A stretch of DNA of 5,972 bases from an uncultured Shinella sp. (GCA_946886325.1 CAMPIK010000166.1:1-5972); one strand, 5' to 3'; shown: positions 1 to 4,819, counted from the stretch's first letter. The notes: generated by a model not told the origin, from the letters alone. A program made the numbers and translations.

Positions 1-323
1 AGCACGGCGCCAAGCTCGACGAAGGCGAAGCTCGCTGCCTGCTTTTCGTCCGTGACCGTTGCGCCGGTGTGAAACGCAAGCCACTGCGGCAGGCCGGATT
101 TCGCAAGTCGGGCGGTCAGCCAGACCGGCGTATCGTGATCCGTCAAGGCGAGCGCCAGGGCGCCAGCCGTTGGCCCGAGCGGTTGCGGCGGCACGGTTTT
201 CGGAACGATCGTTCCGACCGTTCCCGGCCGCGCCATGCAGTCCATCACCGTACGAAAGACGGCTTGTGCATCGAAGACCGGGGAGGCGAAGGCGCCGGTG
301 AAGATTTCAGGCTGCGCGCTCAT
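1..323 (-). CDS. phnH: PhnH, carbon-phosphorus lyase core subunit (partial, N-terminal part)
   Basis: The first 107 residues of PhnH are present; the C-terminal half lies beyond the left edge. PhnH is part of the PhnGHIJ core complex of C-P lyase, which couples alkylphosphonates to the ribose of ATP before PhnJ cleaves the C-P bond in the cytoplasm. The start MSAQPEIFTGAFASPVFDAQ and the following FRTVMDCMARPG block are typical of the family, as is the later LALTDHDTPVWL stretch. The ATG overlaps the phnG stop by one base (TGATG) and has a GAGGAG ribosome site seven bases upstream inside phnG, so the two are translationally coupled. Family identification is from remembered motifs and gene order; the visible part shows no frameshift. 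Confidence 0.93.
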   Translation of the reverse strand, partial: MSAQPEIFTGAFASPVFDAQAVFRTVMDCMARPGTVGTIVPKTVPPQPLGPTAGALALALTDHDTPVWLTARLAKSGLPQWLAFHTGATVTDEKQAASFAFVELGAV

Positions 324-793
324 CAGTCTTCTCCTCTGACCATGGTGAAGAAGTCGACGCGGGTGGCGGCCGTCTGCCGCGCCGCTTCGCGATCCTCCGC
401 TTCGATGCGCCCGGCGATGGCGGTCGCGAGCCGACGGGCGTGGTCCGCAAGGTCCGGCACCTGCAGCATTGCGTCGAAGATCGCCGCAAGCCGGGCCTTC
501 TCGCGGTCCGTTCCGAGCGTCTGGCCATGGCCGATGGTGCCGTCCGGGAAGCGCACGCTTGCCCGTGTCACCGTGACTTCGCCGAGGTTGAAGGGAGCGC
601 CGCCGCCGCCGATCCGTCCGCGCACCATGACGAGACCCGTTTCCGGTCCCCGCACCGGCGCAACGTCCGGTTTGCTCGGGATCGCGTCCCAGGCCTGCTG
701 CAATTCCGCGCGGCCTGCCTTGGAGAAGCTCTCCATCGCCGCCCGCCTGTCGGGGCCATCGCCCGCCGGTGTCGATTGTTGTTTGACGGTCAT
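323..793 (-). CDS. phnG: PhnG, carbon-phosphorus lyase core subunit
   Basis: A complete 156-residue PhnG, the usual family length. PhnG works with PhnI, PhnH and PhnL in displacing adenine from ATP with a phosphonate to give ribose 1-phosphonate 5-triphosphate. Family signatures are visible: VRGRIGGGGAPFNLGEVTVT at residues 57-76, GHGQTLGTDREKA at 88-100, and the C-terminal TRVDFFTMVRG. The ATG at 793 is chosen because GGAGG at 801-805 sits seven bases upstream; the in-frame TTG at 799 would have only one base of spacing. It is the first gene of the operon, divergent from phnF, and overlaps phnH by one base. Control by PhoB and PhnF is inferred from the sites in the shared upstream region. 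Confidence 0.96.
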   Translation of the reverse strand: MTVKQQSTPAGDGPDRRAAMESFSKAGRAELQQAWDAIPSKPDVAPVRGPETGLVMVRGRIGGGGAPFNLGEVTVTRASVRFPDGTIGHGQTLGTDREKARLAAIFDAMLQVPDLADHARRLATAIAGRIEAEDREAARQTAATRVDFFTMVRGED

Positions 794-811
794 TGCCAAA
801 CCTCCTAATGT
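783..811 (+). promoter_or_regulatory. Sigma70-like promoter for phnF
   Basis: TTGACG (783-788), a 17-base spacer and TAATGT (806-811) give a good housekeeping-type promoter facing phnF. The -35 lies within the first codons of phnG. The predicted start near 818 would fall in the operator-like repeat at 810-825, consistent with autorepression. This is a match by eye. Confidence 0.45.
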
Positions 812-825
812 CTATTAATATAGAC
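810..825. promoter_or_regulatory. Probable PhnF operator (inverted repeat)
   Basis: GTCTAT-TAAT-ATAGAC is an inverted repeat with six-base arms between phnG and phnF. The arms contain the GTNTA/TANAC half-sites bound by HutC-subfamily GntR regulators, the subfamily of PhnF, and resemble the TATAGAC core reported for mycobacterial PhnF sites. A further half-site-like TATAC lies at 829-833. The repeat sits just above the phnG ribosome site and over the start point expected for the phnF promoter, so one bound PhnF dimer could block phnGH and its own gene. Function is inferred. Confidence 0.7.
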
Positions 826-863
826 AACTATACATCTGATACGGCCTTCAATAAGCGGAGAGC

Positions 864-881
864 GTGACAGCCTCATGACAG
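864..881 (-). promoter_or_regulatory. Pho-box-like PhoB site upstream of phnG
   Basis: Read on the minus strand this is CTGTCAT-GAGG-CTGTCAC: two 7-base repeats with an 11-base period, the layout of the rhizobial Pho box (CTGTCAT N4 CTGTCAT), with one mismatch in the last base. Ten bases downstream is a TATTGA (853-848) that could serve as the -10 element, the usual PhoB geometry. The site points toward phnGH, and phosphonate genes are known PhoB targets in Sinorhizobium. It covers the ATG at 875 of phnF. Assignment rests on sequence match only. Confidence 0.7.
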
Positions 882-1618
882 CGGAAAAATTAATGGATCG
901 TCAGACGGGCGTTGCGCTCTGGCGCCAGATCGCCGACCGGATTCGGTTGTCGATCAACAGCGGCGAATTCGACGATACAGGCATGATGCCGCCGGAGAAA
1001 GTGCTGGCCGCCCGGTTCGGGGTCAATCGCCACACGGTGCGAAGCGCGCTGGCGACGCTTGCCGACGAGGGTATCGTCAGGCCGCTTCAGGGCATCGGCA
1101 CGCGTATCGAAAGACGGGACCGCCTGTCCTTTCCGATTGCGCGCCGGACCCGCTTCTCGACAGGGCTTGGCGATCAGGCTCGGGCGTTGAAAGGGGCCTT
1201 GCTCGCCCATGGCGAGGAGCCGGCAAACGCGCGGGTCGCCAACGCACTCGGCATCGAGATCGCCACGCCCTGCATTCGGCTGGAAACGGTACACAGCGCC
1301 GATGACCGCCCGGTCTCCCATGCGGTCAACTATTTCCCCTCCAGCCGGTTCAGCGGCATTGCGGATGCCTATGCCCGTACCGGCTCGATCACACAGGCCC
1401 TTCGGGAGATGGATGTGGCCGATTACGTCCGCCAGACGACGGAGATATCGGCGACGCATGCGCATGGAAGCGACCTCGACATCCTGCGTCTCTCGCCGGG
1501 TGCTATCCTGCTGGTGACCGAGGCTGTGAATGCCGATCTGGAGGGCAAACGCATCCAGTACTCGACCACCCGCTTTGCCGCCGACCGCGTTTCCTTCCTG
1601 GTCGACACCGCCACGTGA
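875..1618 (+). CDS. phnF: PhnF, GntR-family (HutC/UTRA) phosphonate operon repressor
   Basis: A 247-residue regulator. Residues 11-80 form the GntR winged helix-turn-helix: the TGVALWRQIADRIR start, PPEKVLAARFGVNRHTVRSA as the recognition part, then LATLADEGIVRPLQGIGTRI as the wing. Residues 100-245 form a UTRA ligand domain with the expected CIRLETVHSADDRPVSHA, SITQALREM and YSTTRFAADRVSFLVD blocks. It is divergent from phnGH, the normal place of PhnF. Its ligand has not been settled in most species. Two starts are possible: the ATG at 875 (GGAG 14 bases upstream, rather far) or the ATG at 893 (MDRQTG, weak AGCGGA upstream). The shorter one would give 241 residues and leave the Pho-box repeat outside the coding region. 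Confidence 0.93.
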   Translation: MTAEKLMDRQTGVALWRQIADRIRLSINSGEFDDTGMMPPEKVLAARFGVNRHTVRSALATLADEGIVRPLQGIGTRIERRDRLSFPIARRTRFSTGLGDQARALKGALLAHGEEPANARVANALGIEIATPCIRLETVHSADDRPVSHAVNYFPSSRFSGIADAYARTGSITQALREMDVADYVRQTTEISATHAHGSDLDILRLSPGAILLVTEAVNADLEGKRIQYSTTRFAADRVSFLVDTAT

Positions 1619-1638
1619 ACCCTTACGTAGAGGCACGA

Positions 1639-1667
1639 AAAAGGCGGTGCCGTGGACACCGCCTTTT
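1639..1667. terminator. Bidirectional intrinsic terminator between phnF and the DUF1328 gene
   Basis: A perfect 11-base-pair stem, AAAAGGCGGTG pairing with CACCGCCTTTT, closes a seven-base loop. The plus strand ends in TTTTCC and the minus strand in TTTTTC, so it can serve both phnF and the convergent DUF1328 gene. Confidence 0.9.
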
Positions 1668-1698
1668 CCGAGGAGAACCTATTGCCATCTGGGACTGC

Positions 1699-1863
1699 TC
1701 AAGCCCGCCTGAAGAGGCCGGCAATCAGCGAAATCACCAGAAGGGCGAGGAAGATGAAGAACAGGATCTGGGCAATTCCTGCCGAGGCGCCGGCAATGCC
1801 GCCAAAGCCGAACAGACCGGCGACGATCGCGATCACCATGAAGACGAGTGCATAGTAGAGCAT
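1699..1863 (-). CDS. DUF1328 family small membrane protein
   Basis: A 54-residue protein with the hallmark start [20 protein letters not shown], followed by [19 protein letters not shown] and a short RRA tail. This is the full length of DUF1328 (UPF0391) proteins, which have two hydrophobic helices (about 4-25 and 29-50) joined by a small glycine/alanine turn and sit in the inner membrane. Function is unknown; family members often appear among stress-induced genes. AGGAG lies seven bases before the ATG. The gene stands alone between two terminators and has a near-consensus EcfG box 33 bases upstream, so induction in the general stress response is likely. Confidence 0.93.
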   Translation of the reverse strand: MLYYALVFMVIAIVAGLFGFGGIAGASAGIAQILFFIFLALLVISLIAGLFRRA

Positions 1864-1895
1864 TGCTGAACTCCTTTGTTATATCTCGTCATCAA

Positions 1896-1920
1896 AACAG
1901 TCTTGTCGAAAAAAAGTTCC
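1896..1920 (-). promoter_or_regulatory. EcfG-type promoter for the DUF1328 gene (one mismatch)
   Basis: On the minus strand GGAAC (1920-1916), 16 bases, then TGTT (1899-1896), against the general-stress consensus GGAAC-N16/17-CGTT: one mismatch in the -10 part. Transcription would begin near 1889, giving a leader of about 26 bases, similar to the exact boxes elsewhere in this window. Confidence 0.7.
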
Positions 1921-1983
1921 GTACCGGTAGATTTAGTCTGCACGAATATTTCAGAATCACATGTTTATTTGCAGCAATGGCAA

Positions 1984-2012
1984 AAGCCGCCGCGATCCAA
2001 TCGCGACGGCTT
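1984..2012 (-). terminator. Intrinsic terminator of the CsbD-family gene
   Basis: On the minus strand a 13-base stem, AAGCCGTCGCGAT with ATCGCGGCGGCTT, includes one U-G wobble and a three-base loop, and is followed by TTTT. It lies 25 bases after the CsbD stop. The wobble becomes a C/A mismatch on the plus strand, so it is directional. Confidence 0.85.
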
Positions 2013-2037
2013 CGTCAAGACCGTGATGTCAAGCTGC

Positions 2038-2235
2038 CTAGTGGCGGCGCTCCCATTCGTCGATCTGGCGCTCGGCTTCGTCCTTTGCAATGCCGTAGCG
2101 CTGCTGGATCTTGCCGGAAAGCTCGACGCGGCGACCGTTGATGACGTCGAGGTCGTCGTCGGTCAGCTTGCCCCACTGAGCCTGCGCCTTGCCCTTGTAT
2201 TCAGTCCACTTGCCTTCGATGATATCCCAATTCAT
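2038..2235 (-). CDS. CsbD family stress protein (YjbJ-like)
   Basis: A 65-residue hydrophilic, highly charged protein opening [20 protein letters not shown], then [20 protein letters not shown] and [20 protein letters not shown]. This is the classic CsbD fold of four short helices, full length. CsbD proteins are abundant cytoplasmic stress proteins whose biochemical role is not known; the name comes from a sigmaB-controlled Bacillus gene. AAGGAAA lies five bases before the ATG and a strong terminator follows. A weak EcfG box lies 72 bases upstream. The position in a cluster of stress-type genes fits general-stress control. Confidence 0.95.
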   Translation of the reverse strand: MNWDIIEGKWTEYKGKAQAQWGKLTDDDLDVINGRRVELSGKIQQRYGIAKDEAERQIDEWERRH

Positions 2236-2306
2236 GAGAGTTTCCTTTCTCGCGTTTTAATTCGTCTTCGTGTTGATTGGACGTCTCGTCGCCGTCGCAG
2301 TCCATC

Positions 2307-2331
2307 AATTCGCCGCGCAAGATTTTGTTCC
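2307..2331 (-). promoter_or_regulatory. Weak EcfG-like promoter for the CsbD-family gene
   Basis: On the minus strand GGAAC (2331-2327), 16 bases, then AATT (2310-2307). This fits the looser Sinorhizobium RpoE2 form GGAAC-N18-TT but has two mismatches in CGTT. The leader would be about 65 bases, longer than for the other boxes here. Confidence 0.4.
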
Positions 2332-2353
2332 TCGGTGCCGGCGCCGAATGCAC

Positions 2354-2668
2354 TCAGCGTACGGAGGATCCGCCGGCGGCGGCCACTTCCACGCCTTCCT
2401 CGGCGAGGTTGCGGACGGTCACGTCAAGACGGCCCTTCTCGACATCCCAGGTGATCTCGACATCCTCTTCAAACCATGCCGGATCGACATAGGCGCATTT
2501 CGCATGCACCGTCGTTCCCGGCTTGGCCGCGGCACCGATGGCCGGCGCCAGCATCGACTGGCAGTCTTCCATCGTTTCATAGGCTGCGGCGGGCGCCGGC
2601 AGTTCCCGGCATGACGTATCGGATGCCCCGCATCCCACGAGGATCAGCATGGCGGCAATGTGTTCCAT
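2354..2668 (-). CDS. Small exported protein or lipoprotein of unknown function
   Basis: A 104-residue protein I do not recognise by name. It begins with a short hydrophobic segment, MEHIAAMLILVGC, ending in a lipobox-like LVGC at Cys13, although the positively charged N-terminus of a normal signal peptide is missing. Further cysteines at 20, 36 and 58 sit in an SCRELPAP stretch, a YETMEDCQ stretch and an HAKCAYVD stretch, and could form disulfides in the periplasm. The C-terminal part looks like a beta-rich end (VEITWDVEKGRLDVTVRNL). The ATG at 2668 is chosen for AGGAG seven bases upstream; an in-frame upstream extension to 2722 is Arg-rich and runs through the promoter. An exact EcfG box lies 36 bases before this start. 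Lipoprotein status is uncertain. Confidence 0.75.
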   Translation of the reverse strand: MEHIAAMLILVGCGASDTSCRELPAPAAAYETMEDCQSMLAPAIGAAAKPGTTVHAKCAYVDPAWFEEDVEITWDVEKGRLDVTVRNLAEEGVEVAAAGGSSVR

Positions 2669-2703
2669 TGTCCTTCTCCTGCGACCAGAACAGTTGACGA
2701 GAC

Positions 2704-2729
2704 AACGGAACGCGCCGCGCAAAAGTTCC
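2704..2729 (-). promoter_or_regulatory. Exact EcfG-type promoter for the unnamed exported protein gene
   Basis: On the minus strand GGAAC (2729-2725), 17 bases, CGTT (2707-2704): a full match to the EcfG general-stress consensus. Transcription near 2697 would give a leader of about 29 bases. It is divergent from the box at 2765-2789. Confidence 0.8.
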
Positions 2730-2764
2730 CGAAACCGCCGGATACCCGCAATTTAGCTGTCGCT

Positions 2765-2789
2765 GGAACCATTTGAGGTCGAACGCGTT
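2765..2789 (+). promoter_or_regulatory. Exact EcfG-type promoter for the DUF3309/glycine-zipper operon
   Basis: GGAAC (2765-2769), 16 bases, CGTT (2786-2789), and the base after GGAAC is C, as in the extended GGAACC form. Transcription near 2796 would give a leader of about 40 bases before the ATG at 2836. Confidence 0.85.
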
Positions 2790-2835
2790 ATTGCCGCATC
2801 GCGCTCTGCGAACACGACTTGAAATGGAGAGGAAG

Positions 2836-2991
2836 ATGCTCGGTACAATTCTATTGGTGATCCTGATCCTGCTGCTGATCGGCGCCCTGCCAAACTGGGG
2901 CTACAGCCGCGGCTGGGGGTACGGACCATCGGGTGGTCTCGGCCTCATCGTCGTCATCCTGCTCATTCTTGTCCTGATGGGACGCATCTAG
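2836..2991 (+). CDS. DUF3309 family small membrane protein
   Basis: A 51-residue protein, MLGTILLVILILLLIGALPN, then a turn rich in Trp, Gly, Tyr and Ser (WGYSRGWGYGPSGG) and a second hydrophobic helix ending LVLMGRI. This is the full DUF3309 pattern: two inner-membrane helices (about 2-18 and 34-50) around a PxWGYSxxWGYxPSGG motif. Function is unknown. The ATG at 2836 follows GGAGAGG; an in-frame ATG at 2824 lacks a good ribosome site. It is the first gene of a likely two-gene unit with the glycine-zipper gene 29 bases downstream, under an exact EcfG promoter. Confidence 0.92.
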   Translation: MLGTILLVILILLLIGALPNWGYSRGWGYGPSGGLGLIVVILLILVLMGRI

Positions 2992-3020
2992 TCCGGTTTC
3001 ACACCCAAGGAGAATTTGAA

Positions 3021-3281
3021 ATGAAGAAGATCATCATTGCGTCGGCCATCGTCATTTCCGCCGTCGCCCTCTCTTCATGCACCCGTACCGAGCGCAACGC
3101 GACGGTCGGTGCAGCATCGGGCGCGATCATCGGCGGGGCCGTCACGGGCGATGCCGGTGGCGCAGTGGCCGGTGCTGTCGTGGGTGGTGCCGCCGGCGTG
3201 CTGGTCAGCCGCGCTGATCGTCCCGGGCGCTGCATCTATCGCGACCGCTACGGCCGCCGCTACGTTGCGCGCTGCCGCTGA
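3021..3281 (+). CDS. Glycine-zipper lipoprotein
   Basis: An 86-residue envelope protein. Residues 1-20 are a lipoprotein signal with KK, a hydrophobic core and the lipobox LSSC (Cys20 lipidated). Residues 28-62 are a glycine zipper with GxxxG-type repeats (VGAASGAIIGG, AVTGDAGGAVAG, AVVGGAAGV), which packs hairpin helices in a membrane. The tail RCIYRDRYGRRYVARCR is basic and has two cysteines (71, 85) that may pair. Such proteins are common in rhizobia and related to the SlyB/OsmB-like zipper lipoproteins; the precise job is unknown. AAGGAG is eight bases before the ATG. No terminator is seen between it and the DUF3309 gene, so it probably shares the EcfG promoter at 2765. Confidence 0.9.
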   Translation: MKKIIIASAIVISAVALSSCTRTERNATVGAASGAIIGGAVTGDAGGAVAGAVVGGAAGVLVSRADRPGRCIYRDRYGRRYVARCR

Positions 3282-3304
3282 TCCGATCCTGATGAGAAAA
3301 CGTG

Positions 3305-3327
3305 GAAACGGGCCGATGGCCCGTTTC
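3305..3327. terminator. Bidirectional terminator between the glycine-zipper gene and nepR
   Basis: A perfect 10-base-pair stem, GAAACGGGCC pairing with GGCCCGTTTC, with loop GAT. The stem ends in T-rich sequence on the plus strand (TTTCTTC); on the minus strand the run is TTTCCACG. It lies between convergent genes and can serve both. Confidence 0.85.
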
Positions 3328-3353
3328 TTCATGGGTGCGATTAGCTGTCGATT

Positions 3354-3548
3354 TCAGCCGCCGCTCTTCGCCTTCCGCTCGGCTTCGTCAAGCTTTTCAA
3401 GCAGATCGAGCAGGGCGTCGGGCACCGGCTCCGTTTCGATGACGTCGTAAAAGGACTTGAGCTTGCGCCCGATGACACCGTTCGCATCGAACGATTTCGA
3501 TGAGCCGGCAGCACGGTCCGCCCCTTTTTTCTCGTCGGGTTGGCTCAT
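3354..3548 (-). CDS. nepR: NepR family anti-sigma factor
   Basis: A 64-residue anti-sigma factor of the alphaproteobacterial general stress response. NepR holds the EcfG sigma factor inactive until phosphorylated PhyR binds NepR through its sigma-like domain. The N-terminal 22 residues are hydrophilic and likely disordered. The core motif IGRKLKSFYDVIETEPVPDA, then LLDLLEKLDEAE, gives the two NepR helices (about 27-38 and 43-58). The ATG at 3548 has AAGGG about ten bases upstream. It is divergent from phyR across 146 bases, the usual arrangement, but no ecfG follows it: the next gene downstream is on the other strand behind a terminator. It therefore resembles RsiA2 of Sinorhizobium, the second NepR paralogue. 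Confidence 0.95.
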   Translation of the reverse strand: MSQPDEKKGADRAAGSSKSFDANGVIGRKLKSFYDVIETEPVPDALLDLLEKLDEAERKAKSGG

Positions 3549-3553
3549 ATTCG

Positions 3554-3579
3554 GGAACCCTTCACGTTCGTCCTACCTT
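3554..3579 (+). promoter_or_regulatory. Possible EcfG-like promoter for phyR
   Basis: GGAAC (3554-3558), 17 bases, CCTT (3576-3579): one mismatch to CGTT. It faces phyR but would leave a leader of about 110 bases, longer than for the other boxes. PhyR genes are often under EcfG feedback control, which makes this plausible but not certain. No similar box faces nepR. Confidence 0.4.
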
Positions 3580-3694
3580 CCTTTCGCCCCAAAACCGAAA
3601 TAGTAAGATAGGCTTAGCTTGCTACAAAATTCGTTTCCGCCTGATGAATCTACCGGAAACTGTGCGAATACGGAACAAATCCAGGGAGAAATAT

Positions 3695-4495
3695 ATGTCA
3701 CTATCCACGCGCATCGCACCCCACCTCCCCTATCTTCGGCGATTCTCGCGTGCGGTAACCGGTTCCCAGACATCGGGCGACGCCTACGTCGCCGCCATGC
3801 TGGAAGCCCTTGTTGCCGATATAACGCTTTTTCCCGACCGTTCGAATGACCGGATTGGACTTTTTCGGCTCTATTGCACGCTGTTCGACAATCTTCAGGT
3901 CAACCTGCAGCAGACGACGTCGCCCTTCGGCTGGGAACGTCAGGCGGCAGCGAACCTGTCGAACGTTGCGCCCTCGGCCCGCAAGGCCTTTCTTCTCGTC
4001 GCCGTCGAGGGATTTGATCCCGCCGAGAGCGCCGACATCATGGATGTTTCGGAACAGGAGTTGATGGCGCTGCTCGACGAGGCGTCGAAGGATATTTCGC
4101 GCCAGGTTTCGACCGACGTGATGATCATCGAGGACGAACCTCTGATCGCCATGGATATCGAGGACATGGTCCGCAGCCTTGGCCACCGGGTGACCGGCAT
4201 CGCCCGCACGCATGCGGAAGCCGTCGATCTCTATCATCGGGATCCGCCAGGCATGGTGCTGGCCGATATCCAGCTCGCCGACGGCAGCTCGGGAATCGAT
4301 GCCGTCAACGAGATCCTCAAGAACAGCAGCGTGCCGGTGATCTTCATCACCGCATTCCCCGAGCGCCTGCTGACCGGCGAGAAGCCCGAGCCGGCGTTCC
4401 TGGTGACGAAACCGTTCAACCCGGAGATGGTCAAGGCGCTGATCAGCCAGGCCCTGTTCTTCGACGAACAGGCACGGCTTGCAAAGAGCGCCTGA
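3695..4495 (+). CDS. phyR: PhyR, sigma-like/receiver general stress response regulator
   Basis: A 266-residue anti-anti-sigma factor of full PhyR length. Residues 1-135 are the EcfG-like sigma domain (sigma2-like to about 75, including DRIGLFRLYCTLF; sigma4-like around 88-132, SARKAFLLVAVEGFDPAESA). Residues 140-258 are a receiver: acidic pocket E146/D147, phosphoacceptor D191 in VLADIQLADG, T219 in FITAFPE, K239 in TKPFNP. Phosphorylation at D191 by an HWE/HisKA_2 kinase opens the protein so that the sigma-like domain traps NepR and releases EcfG. The ATG at 3695 is chosen for AGGGAG six bases upstream; an in-frame extension upstream has no homology. It is divergent from nepR and ends at a terminator. 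All receiver residues are intact. With no ecfG beside it, it matches an RsiB2-type second copy. Confidence 0.97.
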   Translation: MSLSTRIAPHLPYLRRFSRAVTGSQTSGDAYVAAMLEALVADITLFPDRSNDRIGLFRLYCTLFDNLQVNLQQTTSPFGWERQAAANLSNVAPSARKAFLLVAVEGFDPAESADIMDVSEQELMALLDEASKDISRQVSTDVMIIEDEPLIAMDIEDMVRSLGHRVTGIARTHAEAVDLYHRDPPGMVLADIQLADGSSGIDAVNEILKNSSVPVIFITAFPERLLTGEKPEPAFLVTKPFNPEMVKALISQALFFDEQARLAKSA

Positions 4496-4520
4496 ACCCC
4501 GTTTGGGCTGTCAGAATATG

Positions 4521-4546
4521 AAATGCCCGCTCTCTGGCGGGCATTT
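4521..4546. terminator. Bidirectional terminator between phyR and the small membrane protein gene
   Basis: A perfect 10-base-pair stem, AAATGCCCGC pairing with GCGGGCATTT, with a six-base loop (TCTCTG), followed by TTTTCG on the plus strand and preceded by AAA, which gives a short T run on the minus strand. It sits between two convergent genes. Confidence 0.9.
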
Positions 4547-4551
4547 TCGTT

Positions 4552-4722
4552 TCAGAAGCGCTGCTCGTCCTGATCGACAGGCATCAGCGAGAACAGTCCA
4601 AGCAGCAAGAGCGCCGCGAAAATCCAGTCTGCGGCCTGTTCGGCCGAGGTCGGCAGCAGGCCGAATGCGAGCACAATCGTCACGATCAGCAGCGGCGCAA
4701 TGCGCGGGAGCCAGTACAGCAT
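4552..4722 (-). CDS. Small two-helix membrane protein of unknown function
   Basis: A 56-residue protein, MLYWLPRIAPLLIVTIVLAF, then GLLPTSAEQAADWIFAALLL and LGLFSLMPVDQDEQRF. Two hydrophobic segments (about 8-24 and 32-48) are joined by a polar PTSAEQAAD turn, and an acidic tail follows. I recognise no named family; its MLYW start recalls DUF1328 but the glycine-rich part is absent. The ATG at 4722 has AAGG eight bases upstream; a longer in-frame start at 4773 lies inside the promoter. An exact EcfG box 35 bases upstream and a shared terminator with phyR argue strongly for a real, stress-induced gene, probably an inner-membrane peptide. Confidence 0.8.
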   Translation of the reverse strand: MLYWLPRIAPLLIVTIVLAFGLLPTSAEQAADWIFAALLLLGLFSLMPVDQDEQRF

Positions 4723-4756
4723 ATGCGATACCTTTCGATGTATTGGATATCGCGTT

Positions 4757-4781
4757 AACGCAAGCGGGACCAAACTGTTCC
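4757..4781 (-). promoter_or_regulatory. Exact EcfG-type promoter for the small membrane protein gene
   Basis: On the minus strand GGAAC (4781-4777), 16 bases, CGTT (4760-4757): full match to the EcfG consensus. Transcription near 4750 gives a leader of about 28 bases. Confidence 0.83.
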
Positions 4782-4819
4782 ATCGCCCTTATGTGATCCG
4801 CCGCCCGCCCGGCTGCGTA

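Noticed and set aside
201..216. A perfect 16-base palindrome, CGGAACGATCGTTCCG, containing GGAAC on both strands.
   Set aside because: It lies inside phnH coding for GTIVPK, has no CGTT at 16-17 bases on either side and no gene start nearby; probably chance.
797..799. TTG at 799 as the phnG start.
   Set aside because: Only one base separates it from GGAGG; the ATG at 793 has ideal spacing.
69..818. A 249-codon plus-strand open frame across phnH and phnG.
   Set aside because: It is antisense to two genes with clear family motifs, is rich in Arg/Ser/Pro as GC-rich shadow frames are, and has no homologous-looking domain.
890..1636. A 248-codon minus-strand open frame opposite phnF.
   Set aside because: It exactly shadows phnF, whose GntR and UTRA motifs are unmistakable; the antisense protein has no recognisable fold.
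2273..2308. An imperfect inverted repeat (TTGATTGGAC with GTCCATCAA) upstream of the CsbD gene.
   Set aside because: Arms differ in length, the loop is 17 bases and no T run follows; not convincing as a terminator or operator.
3672..3676. A GGAAC just before phyR as an EcfG -35.
   Set aside because: It is only 18 bases before the ATG, overlaps the ribosome-site region and has no CGTT at the right spacing.
3701..4237. A 178-codon minus-strand open frame opposite phyR.
   Set aside because: It is a shadow of the PhyR reading frame, with no ribosome site of note.
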